Below are positions 15,874 through 23,463 of a DNA stretch of 26,980 nucleotides, piece by piece. Made by a program: the position numbers and the translations under genes. Source of the stretch: an uncultured Collinsella sp. (GTDB lineage Bacteria > Actinomycetota > Coriobacteriia > Coriobacteriales > Coriobacteriaceae). Where the stretch lies: assembly GCA_958453935.1 (NCBI GenBank), contig CAUDZT010000030.1, forward strand, positions 1-26,980, in the 5' to 3' direction. Every line of letters starts with the position of its first letter. Position 1 is the stretch's first letter. A model generated the notes under the pieces. The model was not told the origin of the DNA. It searched no databases and saw nothing but the letters and a program-made list of their open reading frames with translations.

Positions 15874-16842
15874 ATGCCACTCATTTCCATCGTCGCGCCA
15901 TGTTACAACGAGCAGGAATCGCTTCCGATCTTTCTCAAAGAGCTCGATGGCGTCGTTCGCATCATGACCCAGCAAGACCCCGGCATCTTCTTTGAGGCCG
16001 TCCTCATCGACGATGGTTCGGCAGACAAAACACTTGCCGTCATGAAAGCAGAAGCCGCGGCGGCGCATCCATACGCCATCCACTGGCACTCTTTCTCGCG
16101 GAACTTTGGCAAGGAGGCGGCACTATTCGCCGGACTCCAGCACGCAAAGGGCGACTATGTCGCCACCATGGATGCCGACATGCAGGACCCGCCCTCGCTC
16201 CTGCCGCAGATGTACGAGATCTTGCAGACCGAAAACTACGATAACGTCGCCACACGCAGGACCACCCACGAAGGCGAGCCTCCCATCAGGTCGTTCTGTG
16301 CCCGCATGTTCTACAAGATCATCAACCGCATTTCCAAGGCCGACATCGTCGACGGAGCACGCGATTTTAGGCTCATGAAGCGACCTATGGTCAACGCCAT
16401 CATCTCCATGGGCGAATACAACCGATTCTCCAAGGGCATTTACGGCTGGGTCGGCTTCAAGACCAAATGGCTCCCCTACGTAAACGTCAACCGCGTGGCC
16501 GGTGAGACCAAATGGAGCTTTTGGTCGCTGCTCCTCTATTCCATCGACGGCATCGTCGCGTTTTCCACGGCGCCGCTCTCCCTCGCCGCCCTCACGGGTA
16601 TCGTTTTCTGTCTCATCGCCATCCTGGGATTTATCGTCATCCTAGTCAAAACGCTTGTTTGGGGTGACCCCGTCGGCGGATGGCCGTCCCTCGCCTGCCT
16701 CATAACGCTGTTTGGCGGCATGCAGCTTCTGTGCTTAGGAATCATCGGTGAGTACTTGGCAAAAGCCTACTTGGAGGCCAAACGCCGCCCCATCTATATC
16801 ATCCGAGAGTCCAACGAGGAATCTGATGACACGGCCCAATAA
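15874..16842 (+). CDS. GtrB/DPM1-like polyprenyl-phosphate glycosyltransferase
   Basis: GT2 enzyme of 322 residues that should load a hexose onto undecaprenyl phosphate. Motifs: ISIVAPCYNEQESLP, VLIDDGSADKT, the family-specific FSRNFGKEAALFAGL, DADMQDPP metal site, DGARDFRLMKR and GETKWSFWSLL, then two C-terminal membrane segments with the usual GEYLAKAYLEAKRRP tail. This order is typical of GtrB, YkcC and ArnC-like proteins. GAGAGG precedes the ATG. Its end overlaps the YfhO-type gene by 17 bases, which suggests that the lipid-linked sugar it makes is the donor for that enzyme. No small GtrA-type flippase gene is visible nearby. Confidence 0.93.
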   Translation: MPLISIVAPCYNEQESLPIFLKELDGVVRIMTQQDPGIFFEAVLIDDGSADKTLAVMKAEAAAAHPYAIHWHSFSRNFGKEAALFAGLQHAKGDYVATMDADMQDPPSLLPQMYEILQTENYDNVATRRTTHEGEPPIRSFCARMFYKIINRISKADIVDGARDFRLMKRPMVNAIISMGEYNRFSKGIYGWVGFKTKWLPYVNVNRVAGETKWSFWSLLLYSIDGIVAFSTAPLSLAALTGIVFCLIAILGFIVILVKTLVWGDPVGGWPSLACLITLFGGMQLLCLGIIGEYLAKAYLEAKRRPIYIIRESNEESDDTAQ

Positions 16843-19237
16843 CAGCATGCTCAAGAATGTGGCGTTCTACGCCGCCTGCTTCACGTTTTCCGTCGCACTC
16901 TTTGTCGCACTTGCAGCGGCGGGGCATGTCTACCCCTTTGGCGACAACTCGTTTCTCACCAACGATCTCAAATACCAATACATCGACTTCTTTGCGTGGT
17001 TTCGCCGCGTCCTTTTAGGCGAGGCAAACCTTCGTTATTCCTTCTCGCAGGGACTCGGCATGAACACATGGGGGCTCTATAGCTACTACCTCGCCAGCCC
17101 CTTCAACCTGCTCTGCGTGCTGTTTCCCGCAGACAAGCTGACGCTCTTCGTATTTGCCATAACCGCGCTCAAACTGGGCTGCATCCACATCAGCAGCGCT
17201 TGGTATGTGCAAAAGCGCTTTAACCTGTCCAAGCCCGCAGCATTCCTGCTTTCCCTCTCGTTCACGTTTTGCAGCTGGACCATCAGCAACCTGCGCAACC
17301 CACTCTGGATCGATTGCCTCATCCTGCTGCCCATCTGCGCCTACGGATGCCACGAGCTCATTCGCAAGCAGCGTATGATCCGACTCGTCATCGCAACGGC
17401 GCTCAATGTCATGTTCTGCTGGTATACGGCCTACATCAGCATCCTGTTCCTCTGCATCTTCGTATTGGTCGAATTTGTCGATTATGTTGCAGAAAAAGGA
17501 TTTAGCTGGAAGCTCATGCTCGATCGGGCCCTGCGGTTCGCCGGGGCTATCGCGCTTGGATTGCTTCTGTCCGCCTGGACCTTTTTGCCGACCATCCTTG
17601 CCATGTCCAAGGGCGGACCCGTTCTGGCACTTGGCCCCCTACTTAAAACCAGCCTCAAGTCGCTCATCAGGGGCTTTCTTCCCTGCATGTGGGTAAACAA
17701 CGAAAGCACACCGCAGTTCTATTGCGGCATCATCATGATGCTGCTTGCGGTGAGCCTGCTGGTTAACCGCACGGTTTCGATCAAGACGCGCATCGCAACA
17801 CTCGTCGTCACGATAATCCTGGTCGCAAGCTCCGTTTTGAGCACGCTCGAGTACATCTGGTGCGGCATGCGCGTTCCCAACGGCTTCTACTCGCGCACGG
17901 CTTTTTTGCTGAGCTTCTTTACGCTGTGGGCCGCAGGATACGCACTGCAGAAACTCAAAGAGCGGCCAACATTGCGTCGAGCCCATCGTCCGGCCATCAT
18001 CATGCCACTTCTGGCACTCACGGCAATTGAACTATTTGCCAACGCCCATGTTATGTGGAACCAGCTGTACACGGGCTATTCCGAAGAAGCCAACAGCGCC
18101 TATGTCGCCTCCGCAACCGACACGATCACGGCCATTCAAGACCAGACTTCGGCGTCGTTCTATCGCATTGACCGCACGACCACACGCGTCGACAGCGCCG
18201 CCCTCAACGAAGGCCTGGCGCTTGGGTACAACCAGCTGTCTTCGTATTCGTCTGCCAACAACCCGCAGGCCATCGCACTGCTCAACTCCCTTGGATACAG
18301 CAGCGTCGGCGAATTCTCGACCCGTTATGCCGAGCCTATTCTCGCCGTCGATGCCCTACTGGGAGTCAAGTATGTCATTCCTGAGAACGCACCTGCGGGA
18401 TGCGTTTCGGCCAAGATGAATCAGGCCGACTCCACAAGCGCGGTGTACGAGAACCCCTATGCGCTCAGCATTGGCGTCGCAGCCTCAAGCGATATCCAAA
18501 ACAGCACGCTGAAGAGCGAGAGCCCCTTCGAAAAGCAGAACGACCTCTACAGCAAAATCCTAGGCCGCGAGGTCGAGCTCTATACCAAGATCGAGGCCAC
18601 GAGCACGGAGAATAGCGATAGCTTAAAGCAATGGAGCGTTACCGTACCGGCAAGCGCAATCGGGTATCTCTACATCAACAAAGATGCGACCGCCGGCAGT
18701 TATTGGCCCGTCACCCTTACCATCGACCAGCGAACGATCGAAAACGAGGCCTGGAGATTCGACAATAATATCCGCCAGATTGCGGATGCATCGGACGCCC
18801 CGAGCCAGCATACGGTGTCAATCGGAGTCGCAGAGGGCTATACAGACATGCCCCAAGACAATGAGCCGGTCTTTTATGCCCTCAATCTCGACGTTTTCGA
18901 GCAGATTATTAGCGAGCTTAAGGCGAGCGAGTTTATTCCGACGGTTTTTAAGGACGGAAGGATCGAAGGCGAGTATACCGCCAAGGATGATGGCAACCTG
19001 CTGCTGAGCGTTCCGTACGATGAGGGCTGGAACGTAACGGTAAACGGAACCGCCGCAGAACTAACGCCCGCCGCCGATAAGGGCTTGTCATCCCTGAACA
19101 TGCAAAGAGGCGCGAATAGGATCGTGATGACCTACAAGACTCCGGGCGCCCTTGCGGGGCTTGCAGTGAGTCTGGCGACCGCCGCCGTCCTTGTTGCAGC
19201 GGGGTTATTCACCAGGCATAAGAAAAGCCGCCGTTAA
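16826..19237 (+). CDS. YfhO-type multi-membrane protein (GT-C-like)
   Basis: About 803 residues. A first hydrophobic segment (residues 9-32) is followed by YPFGDNSFLTNDLKYQYIDFF, the acidic first outer loop typical of YfhO proteins, then roughly a dozen hydrophobic segments to about residue 400. A large soluble part follows and a last anchor lies near the C-terminus before a basic tail. YfhO in Gram-positive bacteria is linked to glycosylation of lipoteichoic or wall polymers with undecaprenyl-phosphate sugars. The ATG at 16826 has GAGGAA 4 bases upstream and overlaps the GtrB-like gene; the longer frame from 16748 reads through that gene in another phase and is unlikely. A strong terminator overlaps its end. 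Confidence 0.88.
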   Translation: MTRPNNSMLKNVAFYAACFTFSVALFVALAAAGHVYPFGDNSFLTNDLKYQYIDFFAWFRRVLLGEANLRYSFSQGLGMNTWGLYSYYLASPFNLLCVLFPADKLTLFVFAITALKLGCIHISSAWYVQKRFNLSKPAAFLLSLSFTFCSWTISNLRNPLWIDCLILLPICAYGCHELIRKQRMIRLVIATALNVMFCWYTAYISILFLCIFVLVEFVDYVAEKGFSWKLMLDRALRFAGAIALGLLLSAWTFLPTILAMSKGGPVLALGPLLKTSLKSLIRGFLPCMWVNNESTPQFYCGIIMMLLAVSLLVNRTVSIKTRIATLVVTIILVASSVLSTLEYIWCGMRVPNGFYSRTAFLLSFFTLWAAGYALQKLKERPTLRRAHRPAIIMPLLALTAIELFANAHVMWNQLYTGYSEEANSAYVASATDTITAIQDQTSASFYRIDRTTTRVDSAALNEGLALGYNQLSSYSSANNPQAIALLNSLGYSSVGEFSTRYAEPILAVDALLGVKYVIPENAPAGCVSAKMNQADSTSAVYENPYALSIGVAASSDIQNSTLKSESPFEKQNDLYSKILGREVELYTKIEATSTENSDSLKQWSVTVPASAIGYLYINKDATAGSYWPVTLTIDQRTIENEAWRFDNNIRQIADASDAPSQHTVSIGVAEGYTDMPQDNEPVFYALNLDVFEQIISELKASEFIPTVFKDGRIEGEYTAKDDGNLLLSVPYDEGWNVTVNGTAAELTPAADKGLSSLNMQRGANRIVMTYKTPGALAGLAVSLATAAVLVAAGLFTRHKKSRR

Positions 19238-19252
19238 AGAACGGCGGCTTTT
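19223..19252. terminator. Bidirectional terminator between the YfhO-type gene and rmlCD
   Basis: AAAAGCCGCCGTT (19223-19235) and AACGGCGGCTTTT (19240-19252) form a perfect 13-pair stem with loop AAAG. T runs follow on either strand. It sits between two converging genes. Confidence 0.92.
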
Positions 19253-19274
19253 ACGCTCGAAAAGTTAATAGCGG

Positions 19275-20729
19275 CTAGAGCGTCTTGAGGTACTCCCCCA
19301 GCTCTTCTTCCCAGTCGGGCATGTGGGAGCCGACCGACTCGAGCCTGGACAGGTCGAGCGCGGAGTGGACCGGGCGCGGGGCGACGGGTCCCTCGGCGTT
19401 CGCGTAGTAGTCGGCGGTCGACACCGGCACGACCTTGTCCCCGTTGCCGTTGGCGGCCTCGAAGACGGCGCGGGCGATGTCCGCCCAGGACTTCACCGCG
19501 CCGGAGCCGGTGCAGTCGTAGGTGCCGTAGGGGGCCTTCGCGTCCAGCACGTGGAAGATCGCCTCGGCCATGTCGCGCGTGAAGGTCAGGCGGCCCAGCT
19601 GGTCGTCCACGACGGTGACCTGCATGAGCTTGTCCTCCGGGTCGGCGACGCGGTCGGAGAGACCCTTCATGGTCTTGACGAAGTTGTGGCCCTCGCCGAT
19701 GACCCAGCTGGAGCGCATGATGTAGTGCTTGGGGCAGTTCGCCACGGCGATGTCGCCGGCGGCCTTGGTCTGGCCGTAGACGGACAGCGGGCTGAGGGGC
19801 TCGTCCTCGGTGTGCACCTCGGCCGTGCCGTCGAAGACGTAGTCGGAGGACACGTGGACGAGCGTGATCCCGTGCCCGGCGCAGGTGCGTGCGAGAAGGG
19901 CCGGCCCGGTGGCGTTGGCCTTCCAGGCGGTCACGCGGCCCTCGGGGGTCTCGGCCCTGTCCACGGCCGTGTAGGCGCCGCAGTTGATGACCGTGCCGTA
20001 GAGCGACCAGTCGTACTGCGAATAGGCGTCCGGGTCGGACATGTCGAAGGTGTCGATGTCGCAGAAGTCGAAGTCCTTGGCGACGCCGCGCTCCTCGGCG
20101 AGCGCACGTACCGCATGGCCCAGCTGGCCGTTACAGCCGGTGACGAGGGTGCGCTTCGGCGCCATGGGGACGACGTCCTTGAGCATCGGGTGGTTGAGGT
20201 CCGCCTCGGATACGGTGGCCTCATCGAGCGGGATCGGCCACTCGATGGCGAGCTCGGGGTCGGCGAGGTTCACGAAGGTGTAGGTCCTCTTGAGCTCCAG
20301 CGACCAGTGGGCGTCCACCAGGTAGGTGTAGGCGGTGCCGTCCTCCAGGGCCTGGAAGGAGTTGCCCACGCCGCGCGGGACGTAGATGGCCTTCGACGGG
20401 TCGAGCGTGCAGGTGAACACCTTCCCGTAGGTGGCGCTGCCCTCGCGCAGGTCCACCCAGGCGCCGAAGACCGAGCCGCGGGCCACGGAGATGAACTTGT
20501 CCCAGGGCTCGGCGTGGATGCCGCGGGTGACGCCGCGGCTGTCGTTGTAGGAGATGTTGTTCTGGACGACGCGGAGGTCCGGGATGCCCAGGGCGCACAT
20601 CTTGGCGCGCTGCCAGTTCTCCTTGAACCAGCCGCGCGAGTCGCCGTGGACGGCGAGGTCGACGACCTTGAGGCCCCCGATGCCGGTCTCGGTGACGGAG
20701 AGGTCCTTCTCGAATGCGATGTCAGCCAT
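19275..20729 (-). CDS. rmlCD: Fused dTDP-4-dehydrorhamnose 3,5-epimerase / reductase
   Basis: One 484-residue protein performs the last two steps of dTDP-L-rhamnose synthesis. Residues 1-200 are RmlC: RGWFKENW, QNNISYNDSRGVTRGIHAE with the catalytic His, and VPRGVGNSFQAL in place of the more usual GFAHGF block. From about residue 208 RmlD begins: TGCNGQLG nucleotide loop, VINCGAYTAVDRAE, VSSDYVFDG and the YGQTK catalytic pair. I chose ATG 20729, with AGGAG upstream; the frame is open further upstream but that stretch is the antisense shadow of the intergenic region and rmlB. Fused RmlCD proteins are known in bifidobacteria and some Coriobacteriia. It is very GC-rich and lies after rmlB, beyond a strong hairpin. 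Confidence 0.94.
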   Translation of the reverse strand: MADIAFEKDLSVTETGIGGLKVVDLAVHGDSRGWFKENWQRAKMCALGIPDLRVVQNNISYNDSRGVTRGIHAEPWDKFISVARGSVFGAWVDLREGSATYGKVFTCTLDPSKAIYVPRGVGNSFQALEDGTAYTYLVDAHWSLELKRTYTFVNLADPELAIEWPIPLDEATVSEADLNHPMLKDVVPMAPKRTLVTGCNGQLGHAVRALAEERGVAKDFDFCDIDTFDMSDPDAYSQYDWSLYGTVINCGAYTAVDRAETPEGRVTAWKANATGPALLARTCAGHGITLVHVSSDYVFDGTAEVHTEDEPLSPLSVYGQTKAAGDIAVANCPKHYIMRSSWVIGEGHNFVKTMKGLSDRVADPEDKLMQVTVVDDQLGRLTFTRDMAEAIFHVLDAKAPYGTYDCTGSGAVKSWADIARAVFEAANGNGDKVVPVSTADYYANAEGPVAPRPVHSALDLSRLESVGSHMPDWEEELGEYLKTL

Positions 20730-20765
20730 GTGGGAAAAGCTCCTATCGAAGAGGTTGTATAACCG

Positions 20766-20826
20766 GGGGCGCCCGCGCGGGGACGCAGGATCATCCCCAT
20801 GCCCTGCGGCCCCGCGCGGGCGCCCC
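20766..20826 (-). repeat. Very stable intercistronic hairpin between rmlB and rmlCD
   Basis: GGGGCGCCCGCGCGGGG (20766-20782) is perfectly complementary to 20810-20826, 17 pairs all G-C. After one mismatch CGCAGG/CCTGCG add six more pairs around a 13-base loop. There is no T run on either side, so it is not a classical terminator. It may protect or limit the mRNA between the two genes. Confidence 0.8.
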
Positions 20827-20851
20827 GCGGTGCGGTTCGCCGGGGTTCGGC

Positions 20852-21871
20852 CTACTGCCCCTGTGCGCGGTAGCGGGCCTCGGTGGCCTCCTTGGCCGGG
20901 CGCCACCAGGACTCGTTGGCCACGTACCAGTCGATGGTGGCCTTGAGCCCCTCGGCGAAGTCGGTGTGGGCCGGCCTCCAGCCCAGCTCGCGCTGGAGCT
21001 TGGTGCTGTCGATGGCGTAGCGGCGGTCGTGGCCGGGGCGGTCGGCGACCCAGTCGAAGTCCTCGGGGTCGCGTCCCATGGCCGTAAGGATCATGCGCAG
21101 GACCGTGATGTTGTTCCTCTCGCCGTCGGCGCCGATAAGGTAGGTCTCCCCCATGCGGCCCTTGGTGAGGATGTCCCAGACGGCGCTGGAGTGGTCCTCG
21201 GTGTGGATCCAGTCGCGGACGTTCTCGCCCTTCCCGTAGAGCTTGGGGCGGACGCCGTCGATGATGTTCGTGATCTGCCTGGGGATGAACTTCTCCACGT
21301 GCTGGTAGGGTCCGTAGTTGTTGGAGCAGTTGGAGATCGTGGCGCGAAGGCCGTAGGTACGGGTCCATGCGCGCACGAGCATGTCGGAGGAAGCCTTGGT
21401 CGAGCTGTACGGCGAGCTCGGGTGGTACGGCGTCTCCTCGGTGAACTTCGCGGGGTCGTCGAGCGCCAGGTCGCCGTAGACCTCGTCGGTGGAGACGTGG
21501 TGGTAGCGGACGCCGTATTTGCGGACGGCCTCCAGCAGGCGGAAGGTGCCCTCCACGTTGGTGCGTAGGAACGGCTCCGGGTCGGCGATGGAGTTGTCGT
21601 TGTGGCTCTCGGCGGCGTAGTGCACGATCGCGTCGTGGCCGGGGACCAGCCTGTCCAGCAGCCCGGCGTCGCAGATGTCGCCGACGACGAGCTCGACCCT
21701 ATCCTCGGGCAGCCCGGCGATGTTCTCGGGGTTGCCGGCGTAGGTCAGCTTGTCCAGGACGGTGACGTGGACGCCCGGGTGGTTGTTCACGACATAGTGG
21801 ACAAAGTTGCTGCCGATGAAGCCGCAGCCGCCCGTGACGATGATGTTCTTCGGTTCGAAAAACCCAGACAT
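20852..21871 (-). CDS. rmlB: dTDP-glucose 4,6-dehydratase
   Basis: Second step of dTDP-L-rhamnose synthesis, NAD-dependent. The protein has 339 residues in the extended SDR fold. Motifs: TGGCGFIGSNFVHY, LDKLTYAGNPENI, AAESHNDNSI (AAESHVDRSI in most relatives), VSTDEVYGDL with the catalytic Thr-Asp-Glu, YSSTKASSD with the Tyr-Lys pair, NNYGPYQHVEKFIP and a C-terminal RPGHDRRYAID. ATG 21871 has GGAA 6 bases upstream; the open frame further upstream has no match. GC content is much higher than in the two genes immediately upstream (DUF4869 pair), from which it is separated by 75 AT-rich bases that could hold its promoter. Confidence 0.96.
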   Translation of the reverse strand: MSGFFEPKNIIVTGGCGFIGSNFVHYVVNNHPGVHVTVLDKLTYAGNPENIAGLPEDRVELVVGDICDAGLLDRLVPGHDAIVHYAAESHNDNSIADPEPFLRTNVEGTFRLLEAVRKYGVRYHHVSTDEVYGDLALDDPAKFTEETPYHPSSPYSSTKASSDMLVRAWTRTYGLRATISNCSNNYGPYQHVEKFIPRQITNIIDGVRPKLYGKGENVRDWIHTEDHSSAVWDILTKGRMGETYLIGADGERNNITVLRMILTAMGRDPEDFDWVADRPGHDRRYAIDSTKLQRELGWRPAHTDFAEGLKATIDWYVANESWWRPAKEATEARYRAQGQ

Positions 21872-21946
21872 AAAATTCCAATCTGAAGCAAGTACAGCTT
21901 TTTTAGTATGCCGCAGGAAGTGACGCCGCGACACTATTCAACAAAA

Positions 21947-22921
21947 CTATCGGACATTTCGGCATGCGATAAGAGCCATAACCTTCGCAGAATTACTTCC
22001 CCTACAAAACGCCTCCGGAATGAAGTCTTTGTCGTACCGGAAGACCGAATTCCCAGTTTTATCGCGTAAGTACTTGTAGAAGAAGTCCTCCCAGCTTTTA
22101 AACTTCTCACTGTCTGCAAACGCTTCCGGCTCTTGCAAAACCGCTTTGGCATCTATCCCTGAAATAACGCCGGAGCTCAGCAGAAGCCACTCGAACGACT
22201 CGGGAAGACAAACCGTAACAGTATCGCGGTGAATGTCTTGCAGCTTAAGGACGCGGTCGGCATAGCACCCAAATGCCGCTCCGTCCGCGACAACAAACAC
22301 GCAATCGTCGAGATGCTGATCCAACCAACCCAAAATCGCGCTGTTCGTCATGGCCGAAGCACAGGCAAGTTCACTGTCAGCGAAATGCCGTTCAAAGAAC
22401 TGGAAACCAGACTTACTGTCCTCGCATAGAAGGATAGAAAAGTCCTGTTTTGGCGCCGACCGGGAAATAGCATAACGATGATTCCCGCGATCTTGATAAA
22501 CAGGGACGAAAGAATGGTATTTTCCGCTCGTCTTAATCTTGTAAATCTCATCCACGCTATACGGAAGATTGGGGAAATCAGCCCTTGAGATCAGCACAAA
22601 ATAATTAGAGGAATACAGCACATGATGGGCAAACTCATCAGAATGAATCTCTTTTAAGCCCTCATCCACAAATACGATCGAGTCATGGACGGACGAAAGC
22701 TGGTTTCGCCAATCATAATCGGTCAGGGCGACACAGGGACAATCGCATTGCAAGGAAACACCCGACTGCTCGCCCGTTCGCATGTAGTCTGCGACCATGT
22801 CAAACAGTGTCGTCTTACCCGTGCCGCTATCGCCACGCACAATAGTGATGTTCCGCTTGATGGTAAATGTGTACTTGGTTCCCCTGCGGCGGGAAATCTT
22901 AATGAGATGCGAACCGTTCAT
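21947..22921 (-). CDS. Compact P-loop ATPase with possible TOPRIM-like C-terminal half
   Basis: Function unknown. In the 324-residue protein, ITIVRGDSGTGKTTL carries a perfect Walker A (30-37) after a beta strand, and SIVFVDEG (81-88) a Walker B with catalytic Glu only about 50 residues later. YFVLISRADFPNLPYSVDEIY looks like a sensor segment. This spacing is too short for an ordinary ABC or SMC ATPase. In the second half ILLCEDSKSGFQFF (163-176) and CVFVVADGAAFG (207-218) could be the Glu and Asp strands of a TOPRIM fold, as in OLD-type nucleases, but I see only one Asp in the second motif. I recall similar proteins mislabelled as translation initiation factor 2 in Firmicutes. ATG 22921 follows the DUF4869 stop by 9 bases, so the two are co-translated. 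No membrane segments are visible. Confidence 0.78.
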   Translation of the reverse strand: MNGSHLIKISRRRGTKYTFTIKRNITIVRGDSGTGKTTLFDMVADYMRTGEQSGVSLQCDCPCVALTDYDWRNQLSSVHDSIVFVDEGLKEIHSDEFAHHVLYSSNYFVLISRADFPNLPYSVDEIYKIKTSGKYHSFVPVYQDRGNHRYAISRSAPKQDFSILLCEDSKSGFQFFERHFADSELACASAMTNSAILGWLDQHLDDCVFVVADGAAFGCYADRVLKLQDIHRDTVTVCLPESFEWLLLSSGVISGIDAKAVLQEPEAFADSEKFKSWEDFFYKYLRDKTGNSVFRYDKDFIPEAFCRGSNSAKVMALIACRNVR

Positions 22922-22930
22922 AAGCAGCAC

Positions 22931-23368
22931 CTACAGATACGGAATCGACTCGTGAATCAATTCGGCCATGTTGTGAACGATTCGGCCGCTATTCACGACT
23001 TTAATTTTAAAATCCTCGCGACCAAAGTCCATCACATGATAGAGATTCACAACGAGCTTGCGGTCTTTCGCCATGTCGAGAATCCACTTGGCACAGTTAT
23101 CACCACAGGTGGAAGCGTTAAAAATATGCTTACGATCAAATCTCATAAGCAGCAGCGTTTTCACGCCACCAGAAAGCTGAAGTGGGGAAATGGACCCAAG
23201 CACAGGGCTTTCGATGACGTTTTCGGAGACAACATCCGATCGATCGACATCTTTAATTATCGAGACTGCATAGGGATCCGTAATCCAAGAAGACCGGTAA
23301 GAGTTTTTGAAATATGTCGCTGTGTTGTAAATCGCTTCTGGCATATCGCCAAAGTAGACGCTTAACAC
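22931..23368 (-). CDS. DUF4869-like protein
   Basis: Function unknown. The 145-residue soluble protein begins MLSVYFGDMPEAIYNTATYF, followed by WITDPYAVSIIKDVDRS, SPVLGSISPLQLSGGVKTLLL and FNASTCGDNCAKWIL. From memory these blocks match DUF4869, a family of about this length in gut Firmicutes. I chose the GTG at 23368, which has GGGAG 5 bases upstream and makes the protein begin like the family; TTG 23380 and GTG 23374 are the other in-frame starts. It is the first gene of a pair with the P-loop ATPase. Composition is far less GC-rich than the rml genes on both sides, and a terminator separates it from rmlA, so the pair appears to be a separate transcription unit. Confidence 0.75.
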   Translation of the reverse strand: MLSVYFGDMPEAIYNTATYFKNSYRSSWITDPYAVSIIKDVDRSDVVSENVIESPVLGSISPLQLSGGVKTLLLMRFDRKHIFNASTCGDNCAKWILDMAKDRKLVVNLYHVMDFGREDFKIKVVNSGRIVHNMAELIHESIPYL

Positions 23369-23410
23369 ATCCACTCCCAATCATATTGTCTTTATGGTCA
23401 ACGTAATCAT

Positions 23411-23442
23411 AACGAAAAGGGCCACCAGATAAACGGTGGCCC
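23411..23442 (-). terminator. Intrinsic terminator after rmlA
   Basis: On the minus strand GGGCCACC (23442-23435) pairs perfectly with GGTGGCCC (23426-23419), loop of eight, then TTTTCGTTAT. It lies 21 bases after the rmlA stop and isolates rmlA from the DUF4869 pair. Confidence 0.85.
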
Positions 23443-23463
23443 CTAAAAGAAAACAAGCCGGCG

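Noticed and set aside
19323..20762. 479-codon plus-strand frame over rmlCD
   Set aside because: Antisense shadow of rmlCD, rich in Val, Gly and Asp as expected from reversed GC-rich codons, with no motif.
20730..21368. N-terminal extension of the rmlCD frame beyond ATG 20729
   Set aside because: It runs through the intergenic hairpin and overlaps rmlB in another phase; the RmlC family start and a ribosome site support 20729.
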